From Clostridiales bacterium UBA1316 (GTDB lineage: Bacteria > Bacillota > Clostridia > Oscillospirales > Oscillospiraceae): a stretch of DNA of 20,150 nucleotides. A program made the translations under genes and the position numbers. The stretch is taken from NCBI GenBank assembly GCA_002307055.1, contig DBTM01000044.1, forward strand, positions 41,579-61,728. Direction: 5' to 3'. The notes beneath the pieces are model-generated. The model saw only the letters and a program-made list of their open reading frames with translations, did not search any database and was not told the DNA's origin. Shown piece after piece: positions 13,525 through 20,150 of the stretch. Position 1 is the stretch's first letter; every line of letters begins with the position of its first letter.

Positions 13525-14268
13525 ATGATCACCAAAACATTCAAGCGCTATGAAATCAAATATTTCGTGACGCCCGAGCAATTTATTACCATCAAAGCTG
13601 CGCTTGAGAAGAAGATGGTGCCGGATGAGTTCTGCAAAAACGGCGGCAGTTATATGATCTACAACTTGTATTTTGATACAGAAAATGACGAGATCATCCG
13701 CCGCTCGCTGGACAAGCCGTATTTTAAAGAAAAGCTCCGGCTGCGCTCCTATACGATGCCGACCTCCGGCGAAGACATTGTTTTTCTGGAGCTCAAAAAA
13801 AAGATCGGCGGTATTGTAGCCAAACGAAGAGCGATCATGAGCTTTACGCAAGCTTCGGATTTTCTTGAAAAAGGCGTTGAGCCCGAGCTGAAGACGTACC
13901 AGGACAAGCAGGTACTCGCTGAAATATCGTCGTTTTTAAAACAACACCAGGTAAAACCAAAGGTTTTCATCAGCTATGAACGTGTCGCTTATACGGATAA
14001 GGACGATCCGGATTTCCGCGTCTCCTTTGATTCGAATATCCTCACAAGGCGCAATGATGTCAGCCTGACAAAAGGCGATTACGGCAGTGAGCTTCTTGAC
14101 TCGGATGCGCTTCTGATGGAAATCAAGTGCGGCGGCACAATCCCGTTCTGGCTGTGCCGGATGCTGTCGGACATGAAGATTTATAAAACCAATTTTTCAA
14201 AATACGGCGCTGAATATAAAAAGCAGTTTGATTGTCCATGGAACGGCAAAAAAACTGCGGGGGAGTAA
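13525..14268 (+). CDS. VTC-domain polyphosphate polymerase-like protein
   Basis: A 247-residue cytosolic protein of the VTC fold (triphosphate tunnel metalloenzymes), the family that includes the yeast Vtc4 polyphosphate polymerase. The tunnel-forming pattern is visible: KRYEIKYFV (7-15), YFDTEND (49-55), KLRLRSY (70-76), FLELKKK (87-93), KRR (100-102), SYERVAY (150-156), LMEIKCGG (197-204) and the final KTNFSKYGAEYK (221-232). Alternating basic and acidic residues are as expected for ATP and metal binding. There is no SPX domain and no membrane segment. The upstream reading to 13495 lacks a ribosome site, while AGGAGGG sits 7 bases before the ATG at 13525. It ends 3 bases before the DUF4956 gene, so the two are translationally coupled. 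Polymerase activity is family knowledge, not shown here. Confidence 0.88.
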   Translation: MITKTFKRYEIKYFVTPEQFITIKAALEKKMVPDEFCKNGGSYMIYNLYFDTENDEIIRRSLDKPYFKEKLRLRSYTMPTSGEDIVFLELKKKIGGIVAKRRAIMSFTQASDFLEKGVEPELKTYQDKQVLAEISSFLKQHQVKPKVFISYERVAYTDKDDPDFRVSFDSNILTRRNDVSLTKGDYGSELLDSDALLMEIKCGGTIPFWLCRMLSDMKIYKTNFSKYGAEYKKQFDCPWNGKKTAGE

Positions 14269-14271
14269 TTT

Positions 14272-14961
14272 ATGCTGGATTCAATTTTTACGAGTGCAAC
14301 AAGCGTGACACTCACACTCGGTTCGACCATCCTGATTATCCTCAGCGCGCTGGCGCTCGGTCTCGGCATCAGCCTCGTGTATATGCTGACGCACAGGAAA
14401 GAAGCATACACCTCAAGCTTTGTTATAACGCTCATTATGCTGCCGGCAATTATCGCCATGATTATCCTGCTCGTAGGAAACAATGTAGCCCGAGCCTTCA
14501 GTCTGGCCGGCGCGTTCAGCCTGATCCGGTTTCGCAGCGCACCCGGCAGCTCAAAGGATATTGCCTATGTGTTCTTTACACTCGCCGTCGGGCTGGCTTG
14601 CGGCATGGGGTACATCGCATACGCGGCGCTCTTTGCCCTCATCCTGTGTTTAGCAATGGTTATTCTGACAAAGATTCAATTCGGCAGCAGCCGCAGTCAT
14701 TCGATGAGTCTGAAAATCGTCATACCGGAGCATATGGATTATGACGGCCTCTTTGATGAAACGCTGAGCACCTACACCAGCACGCATAAGCTCAGCAAAG
14801 TCAAAACCGCCGAGTTCGGTTCTGTCTTTGAAATAACGTATGAAATTACAATGAAAAGCATGGCTGATTCGAAACAGTTTATTGATAAGCTCAGATGCTT
14901 AAACGGCAATATGAATGTGCTGCTGATGGTCAAAGACCAAGATGAAGACGCTAAATTCTAG
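14272..14961 (+). CDS. DUF4956 membrane protein
   Basis: A 229-residue protein with four likely membrane helices (about 17-39, 48-68, 98-112, 113-133) and a cytosolic C-terminal domain of about 90 residues. Between helices 2 and 3 is the most distinctive stretch, ARAFSLAGAFSLIRFRSAPG (73-92), whose arginines would lie at the membrane face and which identifies the DUF4956 family. The ribosome site GGGGGAG is inside the end of the VTC gene, and the start lies 3 bases after its stop. DUF4956 genes are often found next to VTC-domain genes in bacteria. By analogy with yeast, where polyphosphate is made and passed through the membrane by the same complex, it might form the pore or anchor for the VTC protein. 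That is inference; no activity is known to me. Confidence 0.85.
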   Translation: MLDSIFTSATSVTLTLGSTILIILSALALGLGISLVYMLTHRKEAYTSSFVITLIMLPAIIAMIILLVGNNVARAFSLAGAFSLIRFRSAPGSSKDIAYVFFTLAVGLACGMGYIAYAALFALILCLAMVILTKIQFGSSRSHSMSLKIVIPEHMDYDGLFDETLSTYTSTHKLSKVKTAEFGSVFEITYEITMKSMADSKQFIDKLRCLNGNMNVLLMVKDQDEDAKF

Positions 14962-14976
14962 CCTGAGGAGTTAACC

Positions 14977-15948
14977 ATGAAACATAAATGGACAAAAAAA
15001 GCAAAAATCATCGTGAGCTCAGTCACCGCTTTTCTCATCATCATCGGCAGTCTGGCCTACATCGCAGCAGACAGGTTCTTAATCGAGCATGTGGAAGCAA
15101 CCGTCAGTCAAGCCTCGGCAGTCTCATCAGATACGCAGAGCACGGCGTCAGTCAGCACCATTGCGGCGGCAAGCAGCAGCTCGGCGGACTACACGGCGAC
15201 AGATATGAGCTACACAAGCGATACGACAAAGATAACCATCACCAAGGTGACGGCAGGCACCGATTCCGATCCGCTTGTCTACTATGTCGCTGATATCCAG
15301 CTGACGGACGCGACTGACCTGAAATCGGCACTGGCTAAAAATGAATTCGGCACAAACATTATACAGTATGTATCTGAGATGGCGGAAACCAACGATGCGA
15401 TTTTAGCCATCAACGGGGACTACTACGGCTTCCGCGAGGACGGTATCATCATCAGAAACGGTGTGATCTACAGAGATTCCCCGGCTCGCCAAGGCCTTGC
15501 GATTTACAGCGACGGCACAATGAAGGTCTATGACGAAACGGCTACAACAGCGGAGGAGCTGCTGGCAAGCGGCGTGTACAACACACTCTCCTTCGGCCCG
15601 GCGCTGCTTGAGGACGGTGAAATCATCTCCGGTATCGACACCTTGGAAGTCGACACAAACGTTGGAAATCATTCCGTTCAGGGAAACCAGCCCAGAACAG
15701 GCGTCGGCATCATTTCGGAAAATCACTTTATCTTCGTCGTAGCCGACGGGAGAAACTCCAATTATTCAAACGGCGTCACCATGACAGAATTCGCCCAGAT
15801 ATTCAAGGACCTCGGCTGTACGACCGCGTACAATCTTGACGGCGGCGGCTCCTCCGAAATGGTCTTTATGGGCAAAATCATCAACACACCCTGCAACAAA
15901 AACGGTTCTGAGCGCGGCACCAGCGATATTCTGTACATCGCCTCATAA
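14977..15948 (+). CDS. Membrane-anchored phosphodiester glycosidase (NAGPA domain)
   Basis: A 323-residue protein with an N-terminal membrane anchor or signal (about 11-31), a Ser/Thr/Ala-rich linker (about 40-75) and an extracytoplasmic phosphodiester glycosidase domain (about 85-323). Domain landmarks are INGDYYGFRED (145-155), GPALLEDGE (207-215), QPRTGVG (238-244), VADGRN (255-260), the signature NLDGGGSSEM (286-295) and a C-terminal ERGTSD (312-317). The family cleaves sugar-1-phosphodiester bonds, as in the human uncovering enzyme and the bacterial YjcM-like group. A TGAGGAG ribosome site follows 15 bases after DUF4956. In this cluster it could trim or remodel a phosphodiester-linked surface glycan. 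Confidence 0.9.
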   Translation: MKHKWTKKAKIIVSSVTAFLIIIGSLAYIAADRFLIEHVEATVSQASAVSSDTQSTASVSTIAAASSSSADYTATDMSYTSDTTKITITKVTAGTDSDPLVYYVADIQLTDATDLKSALAKNEFGTNIIQYVSEMAETNDAILAINGDYYGFREDGIIIRNGVIYRDSPARQGLAIYSDGTMKVYDETATTAEELLASGVYNTLSFGPALLEDGEIISGIDTLEVDTNVGNHSVQGNQPRTGVGIISENHFIFVVADGRNSNYSNGVTMTEFAQIFKDLGCTTAYNLDGGGSSEMVFMGKIINTPCNKNGSERGTSDILYIAS

Positions 15949-16004
15949 AAACGCTTAATTAAATCAGAAGTACATATACAACAGAGAAAGGCAAGGTATG
16001 CATT

Positions 16005-17099
16005 ATGACAGTACTTATTCCTGCGTATGAGCCGACACTTAATTTATTGCGGCTGGTTCTGGAGCTCAAAAAAAAGACGAATTATAAAATTTTGATTGTC
16101 GATGACGGCAGCGGAGAAAACTATAAAGAACTCTTTAAAAAGGCGGAAACGCTCGGCTGCACCGTCATGCATCATGAAGTGAATATGGGTAAAGGCGCGG
16201 CGCTGAAAACCGGGTTCCTGCATCTCCTGTTTGATGCCATCCCCGACAATGTCGTGTGCGCCGATTCAGACGGGCAGCATTGCGCCGATGATATCATAAA
16301 GGTAGCCAACGCCATCAGCAGCACACCGGAGATGGTTTTAGGGACACGGCAGTTCACCGGCAAAGTCCCCCTCAAAAGCAAAATGGGTAATAAAATGACA
16401 TCGCTGATCCTGAAGGTGGCGACCGGTATAGATATTAAAGACACTCAGACCGGTCTGCGCGGTTATCCGTTCCACATGCTGAGCTGGCTTCGGTCTGTTG
16501 AAGGCGACCGGTTTGAATACGAGCTGAATCTGCTTCTTGAAGCAAAAAAAGCAAAGATCCGTGTCAAGCAGGTCACAATCGCAACGATTTATGACAATAA
16601 TAACAAAGGTACCCATTTCAGACCGGTGAAAGACTCCGTCCGCGTGCTCGCCCCGATTCTAAAATTCTGCAGCTCATCCGTTATCTCCGGCATTCTCGAC
16701 TTTTTTCTGCTCTTTCTTTTTCAAAATCTTAGCGGCAGCCTGCTTGTGGGTGTTGTTTCGGCACGACTCATAAGCTCCGTTTTCAATTATTCCTTTAATA
16801 AAGCCCTTGTTTTCAAGGCAAAGAACGTTTCCAACCTGCAATCTGCGCCCAAGTATTTCAGCCTGGTCGCCGTGGTGATGGTACTCAATTACGGCCTGCT
16901 CGCCTTTTTGACAGGCTTCCTCGGTATACCGAGTGTTCCGGCAAAGCTCCTGACCGAGATGCTCCTGTTCATTTTGAGCTATACAGTACAGAGAATTTTT
17001 GTTTTCAAACAGCGCGGACTTAATAAAACCCGGCCCTATATACTCACGAGCGAAAGTAAAAACAGAGCAATATTAACAAATCATATGCAGAGCCTGTAA
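16005..17099 (+). CDS. Bifunctional GT2 glycosyltransferase / GtrA membrane protein
   Basis: A 364-residue fusion. Residues 1-210 form a DPM1-like GT2 domain: LIPAYEP (4-10), IVDDGSG (31-37), NMGKGAALKTG (60-70), the metal-binding ADSDGQH (86-92), TQTGLRG (147-153) and GDRFEYELNLLL (167-178). It should transfer a sugar from a nucleotide donor to polyprenyl phosphate. Residues about 225-337 form a GtrA domain with four membrane helices, a family proposed to move the lipid-linked sugar across the membrane. A basic tail follows. The ribosome site is modest (GGCAAGG); an overlapping out-of-frame ATG lies 7 bases upstream. The gene is 56 bases after the phosphodiester glycosidase and probably in the same transcript. 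It would supply sugar units at the outer face for the envelope polymer. Confidence 0.92.
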   Translation: MTVLIPAYEPTLNLLRLVLELKKKTNYKILIVDDGSGENYKELFKKAETLGCTVMHHEVNMGKGAALKTGFLHLLFDAIPDNVVCADSDGQHCADDIIKVANAISSTPEMVLGTRQFTGKVPLKSKMGNKMTSLILKVATGIDIKDTQTGLRGYPFHMLSWLRSVEGDRFEYELNLLLEAKKAKIRVKQVTIATIYDNNNKGTHFRPVKDSVRVLAPILKFCSSSVISGILDFFLLFLFQNLSGSLLVGVVSARLISSVFNYSFNKALVFKAKNVSNLQSAPKYFSLVAVVMVLNYGLLAFLTGFLGIPSVPAKLLTEMLLFILSYTVQRIFVFKQRGLNKTRPYILTSESKNRAILTNHMQSL

Positions 17100-17125
17100 A
17101 AAATGATAAAATAGCGACAGGTTAA

Positions 17126-17140
17126 TAATCCTGCGGATTA
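17126..17140. promoter_or_regulatory. Dyad upstream of the two-component genes
   Basis: TAATCC, spacer TGC, GGATTA: a perfect 6-bp dyad 30 bases before the response regulator start and just upstream of a TACTAT -10-like sequence (17139-17144). It may be an operator or part of a weak intergenic promoter for the regulator and kinase genes. Confidence 0.3.
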
Positions 17141-17169
17141 CTATAGCCGGATAAGATGAGGTGCGTGAA

Positions 17170-17856
17170 ATGGCCAGAATATTAATCTGCGACGACGAGA
17201 GTGCTTTGCGGGCTGTTATTAAGCGATACGCTGTCTTCGAAGGCCATGAGGTCGACGAAGCCGGCGACGGCATGGAGGCGGTGGAAGCCTGCCGGAAGAA
17301 GAATTATGACATCATCATTATGGACGTCATGATGCCGGAGCTCGATGGCTTTTCCGCGGTCAAAGAAATCAGGAAAACGTCGGATACCCCCGTCATTATG
17401 CTCTCAGCCAGAGGCGAGGAATATGACAAGGTGCTGGGATTTGAGGTCGGTGTTGACGATTATGTGGTCAAGCCCTTTTCATCCAAGGAGATCATGCTGC
17501 GCGTCAACGCCATACTCAGAAGGATGCAGAATAAACAGCACCTTCCGGCTGAAGCCGAGAGCCATACTGTTTTCACAAAAGAAGGCCTAGCCGCGGATAT
17601 GACGGCGTACCGTGTCATGATTGACGGCGTTCAGATTGAGCTGGCGCCGAAGGAATATGACCTTCTCTTCTACCTCATCCGCAATAAAAATATCGCTGTC
17701 CCGAGAGAAAAGCTTCTGACAGAAGTGTGGGGCTACGATTATTACGGTGACGACAGGACGCTTGATACACATATAAAGCTCCTGCGCAAATCACTGGGCC
17801 CCTATGCGGTTTTTATAACGACGCTGCGCGGCTTAGGCTACAGATTCGAGGGCTGA
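17170..17856 (+). CDS. OmpR-family response regulator
   Basis: A 228-residue DNA-binding response regulator. The receiver domain (1-118) has the acidic pair Asp8/Asp9, phosphoacceptor Asp52 in IIIMDVMMPELDG, Ser79 and Lys101 (VVKPF). The C-terminal winged helix (about 135-227) has the usual ELAPKEYDLLFYL, VWGYDYYGDDRTLDTHI and TLRGLGYRFEG. The open frame extends to a GTG at 17161, but GAGGTG lies 7 bases before the ATG at 17170, so that start is preferred. The stop is 7 bases before the kinase gene. It is the likely regulator of the envelope cluster directly upstream; the 11-base-spaced repeats before the lipoprotein gene fit this family's binding style, though binding is not shown. Confidence 0.95.
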   Translation: MARILICDDESALRAVIKRYAVFEGHEVDEAGDGMEAVEACRKKNYDIIIMDVMMPELDGFSAVKEIRKTSDTPVIMLSARGEEYDKVLGFEVGVDDYVVKPFSSKEIMLRVNAILRRMQNKQHLPAEAESHTVFTKEGLAADMTAYRVMIDGVQIELAPKEYDLLFYLIRNKNIAVPREKLLTEVWGYDYYGDDRTLDTHIKLLRKSLGPYAVFITTLRGLGYRFEG

Positions 17857-17863
17857 ACATAAT

Positions 17864-19315
17864 ATGAAGCAATTACTAAACAAACTTACGCTCAAATGGA
17901 AGATATTCGCGTATCTGCTTGGCTTTTGCGCCATACTGCTCTTCATTTTGTGGATGTTTCAAACGGTTTTGTTGGATTCCTTTTACCGCGGCATCAAGGT
18001 CATGGAGATAAAAAATAATACCGGCATCATCGTCAATAATATTGACAGTGAAAACCTGTCAGACCTGATAACAGCCATCGCACAGAACGGTGAGGTCAGC
18101 ATCGAAATTATTAACGACCAGGGTGTTGACCTGTTTTCAACAGACGGCACGAACACGAGCCACACCATATCGTTTCAGGAAAAGATGGATATCATTGACC
18201 GCGCTCAAGCGCAAAACGGCGAATATATCAAATATACGCTCGAAGAGGCTGCGCCCAAACCGACTATCGGTGGTTTTAGCAGTAAAATTCCGGCTGACAG
18301 CATACCGTCCAGGCAGTCAATAGTCTATGCGAAAATCGTCACAACGTCATCGGGCAGCACAGAAGCCATTTTGATGAGCTCTCAGATTTCTCCTGTTAAC
18401 GCGACAGTGACAACACTGCGGTATCAGCTTTATCTGATCACCGCGGTTATGATTATGCTTGCGGTATTCCTGGCGCTCCTGATCGCGCGGCGCGTATCCA
18501 AGCCGATTGAAGAGATCAATAAAAGTGCCAAGGAATTAGCCGCCGGCAACTATAATATCCAGTTCAACGGAAAGGGCTTTCGCGAGATCGGCGAGCTTTC
18601 CGACACACTCAATAAAGCGGCTGCCGATCTATCCAAAGTGGAAGGGCTGCGCCGCGAGCTGATGGCAAACATCTCTCACGATATGCGAACCCCTCTCGCC
18701 CTCATCTACAGCTACGCCGAGGTTATGCACGATTTTCCCGAAGAAATTACGGCAAACCAGACTCAGATCATAATGGACGAGACACAGCGCCTCACGTCGC
18801 TCGTCAATGATGTCATGGACATTTCCAAGCTGGAATCCGGCACTCAGGAGCTTAGTATATCAGAGTTTAACCTCACAAAAAGCATCGATGAGACGACAAA
18901 ACGGCTTGCCGAGCTCGTAAAAAAAGAAGGCTATGCCCTAACCTTTAATTATACCGGCGACGTGCTGGTCCTGGCCGACGAGACAAAAATCACGCAGGTT
19001 TACTACAATCTCCTGCTCAATGCCATCCATTATACCGGCAAAGACAAAACCATTGCGGTCAGTCAGGCGGTGACGAACGACACGGTCCGAATTGAAGTTA
19101 CAGACACCGGTGAGGGGATTGCACCCGAAGAACAAGCATATATCTGGGACAGATATTATAAGATTGACAAAAAGCATAAACGCCCTGTCACCGGAACAGG
19201 TCTCGGCTTATCCATCGTGAGCAAAATCATCAAGCTGCACGGCGGAAACTGCGGTGTCGACTCAACAGTCGGAAAAGGGAGCACCTTCTGGTTCAGTCTG
19301 AAAATCAGTCTATAA
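17864..19315 (+). CDS. HAMP-domain sensor histidine kinase
   Basis: A 483-residue membrane kinase paired with the preceding regulator. Membrane helix 1 spans about 13-37, an extracytoplasmic sensor domain of about 150 residues follows (38-187), then helix 2 (188-208) and a HAMP linker (209-260). The dimerisation domain has the H box ANISHDMRTPL with His272. The ATPase domain shows the N box (NLLLNAIHY, 382-390), G1 box (DTGEGIA, 414-420), an F-box-like WDRYYKIDK and G2 box (GTGLGLS, 444-450). All catalytic motifs are intact. The sensor domain has no recognisable fold by eye and is the place to look for the signal, plausibly an envelope or surface-polymer cue. Translation is probably coupled to the regulator gene (7-base gap). 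Confidence 0.95.
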   Translation: MKQLLNKLTLKWKIFAYLLGFCAILLFILWMFQTVLLDSFYRGIKVMEIKNNTGIIVNNIDSENLSDLITAIAQNGEVSIEIINDQGVDLFSTDGTNTSHTISFQEKMDIIDRAQAQNGEYIKYTLEEAAPKPTIGGFSSKIPADSIPSRQSIVYAKIVTTSSGSTEAILMSSQISPVNATVTTLRYQLYLITAVMIMLAVFLALLIARRVSKPIEEINKSAKELAAGNYNIQFNGKGFREIGELSDTLNKAAADLSKVEGLRRELMANISHDMRTPLALIYSYAEVMHDFPEEITANQTQIIMDETQRLTSLVNDVMDISKLESGTQELSISEFNLTKSIDETTKRLAELVKKEGYALTFNYTGDVLVLADETKITQVYYNLLLNAIHYTGKDKTIAVSQAVTNDTVRIEVTDTGEGIAPEEQAYIWDRYYKIDKKHKRPVTGTGLGLSIVSKIIKLHGGNCGVDSTVGKGSTFWFSLKISL

Positions 19316-19358
19316 GCATAATTAGCAGGCGCGCATCCGGCGCCGCCCGCCTCATCCC

Positions 19359-19390
19359 ATCCCGCTTCGTTAAGAGGCGGGATTGTTTTC
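19359..19390 (+). terminator. Terminator of the two-component genes
   Basis: A 9-bp stem (19359-19367 with 19375-19383) and 7-base loop, followed by TGTTTTC, 44 bases after the kinase stop. A longer alternative stem with CCCGCCTC/GAGGCGGG overlaps it. Confidence 0.65.
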
Positions 19391-19457
19391 ATATACGGAT
19401 AATCTGCCAATATCCGTCCAGTTCCTATAATTAATTCTTTATTCCGTCATCTCTTTA

Positions 19458-19466
19458 TGCTATACT
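19458..19466 (+). promoter_or_regulatory. Extended -10 promoter for the methyltransferase gene
   Basis: TGC directly before TATACT (19461-19466) forms an extended -10; the -35 position is weak. Start near 19473, about 32 bases before the ATG at 19505. Confidence 0.5.
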
Positions 19467-19504
19467 CCCATTAACTATAATTCTACAGAACAGGATAATT
19501 TATC

Positions 19505-20150
19505 ATGAACGAAGATAAATTTACAGGACTGGCAGACACGTACGCGAAGTATCGCCCTTCGTATCCGGAAGCTTTCCTCGAGTATTTATATTCGCAAGTA
19601 GGGCTTTCCGAAAACAGTGTAATTGCCGATATCGGCTCCGGTACAGGTATCTTCACCGAGCTTTTACTCCGCCAAAACAGCTTTGTATACGGCGTCGAGC
19701 CGAATGCCGATATGTCCGGGGTCGCCAGGCAGGCGCTTTCTAAATACGAAAAATTCACACCTGTCAGCAGCTCCGCCGAAAACACAGGTCTGAAAGCATC
19801 AAGTATTGATTTCATAACAGCTGCGCAAGCCTTTCACTGGTTTGACCGGCAGAAATTCAAAATCGAATGCCGCCGCCTGCTCAAAGAAAACGGGAAAGTC
19901 ATTTTAGTCTGGAATAGCAGGGACAGCGCCAGCGCCTTGGTGATGGAAAACGATGCGCTCAATTATTCGTATTGTCCTAACTTCAAAGGTTTCTCGCTGG
20001 GGACCAGAGGCGAAACGCCGGAAGGGTACAGCGACTTTTTCACTGACGGCATCTGCGATTATAAGGTTTTCGAAAATGGATTAATTTTTGATGAGGACAG
20101 CTTTATCGGCAGGAACCTGTCCGGCTCGTATGCCCCGAAAGCAGGCTCAG
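19505..20150 (+). CDS. Class I SAM-dependent methyltransferase (3' end outside the window)
   Basis: The frame opens with MNEDKFTGLADTYAKYRPSY and stays open to the window edge (215 codons seen), so the C terminus is missing. Motif I IADIGSGTGIFTELL (about 39-53) and motif II with VEPNADM (about 63-69) show an S-adenosylmethionine fold. AAQAFHWFD (about 105-113) and RRLLKENGKVILVW (about 119-132) place it with the Methyltransf_11/UbiE-like small-molecule methyltransferases of the 'AFHWFD' type. An AGGAT ribosome site and an extended -10 promoter precede it, and a terminator separates it from the kinase gene, so it is an independent unit. The substrate cannot be inferred. Confidence 0.88.
   Translation, partial: MNEDKFTGLADTYAKYRPSYPEAFLEYLYSQVGLSENSVIADIGSGTGIFTELLLRQNSFVYGVEPNADMSGVARQALSKYEKFTPVSSSAENTGLKASSIDFITAAQAFHWFDRQKFKIECRRLLKENGKVILVWNSRDSASALVMENDALNYSYCPNFKGFSLGTRGETPEGYSDFFTDGICDYKVFENGLIFDEDSFIGRNLSGSYAPKAGS

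Noticed and set aside
1..20150. CRISPR array, rRNA genes, phage structural or toxin-antitoxin genes
   Set aside because: No regularly spaced repeats, rRNA sequence or recognisable genes of these kinds were seen.

Overview
The window looks like a chromosomal segment from an anaerobic, Gram-positive Clostridia-type Firmicute of moderate GC (an Oscillospiraceae/Ruminococcaceae-like relative is my guess). The reasons are strong purine-rich Shine-Dalgarno sites, a DacF-type carboxypeptidase, a QueT/QueH queuosine salvage pair, a short Firmicute-type glucose-6-phosphate isomerase, and a surface-polymer cluster of a kind seen in Clostridia.

Left part (1-6400): housekeeping genes, mostly on the minus strand. 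galU (UDP-glucose synthesis) follows queT (queuosine precursor uptake); queH (epoxyqueuosine reductase) lies just upstream. A plus-strand serine hydrolase diverges from queH behind a near-consensus promoter. Then come a small P-loop ATPase-like protein, pgi, and a secreted D,D-carboxypeptidase.

Middle part (6400-11660): an accessory zone. It holds a MITE-like inverted repeat and a tRNA-Gly(CCC) gene whose 3' 48 bases are repeated (46/48) at 7922-7969. The two copies bracket a single gene, an HTH-methyltransferase fusion, which looks like the footprint of an integrated and decayed element. Next are a divergent MraY-family transferase outside any cell-division cluster and an AT-rich block. That block encodes a coiled-coil/PAS/GGDEF/HD-GYP cyclic-di-GMP enzyme with a long, strongly structured leader, followed by about 770 bases without a convincing gene but with several inverted repeats and an orphan terminator.

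Right part (11560-19390): the most interesting region. A lipoprotein with a beta-helix DUF4353-type domain, a VTC-fold polyphosphate polymerase-like protein, a DUF4956 four-helix membrane protein, a membrane-anchored phosphodiester glycosidase (NAGPA fold) and a GT2-GtrA polyprenyl-glycosyl transferase lie head to tail. An OmpR-type response regulator and a HAMP histidine kinase follow, then a terminator. The set suggests a regulated envelope system that makes, exports and edits an anionic (polyphosphate or sugar-phosphodiester) surface polymer. A truncated SAM methyltransferase runs off the right edge.

All functional statements rest on reading motifs by eye; no database search was possible.
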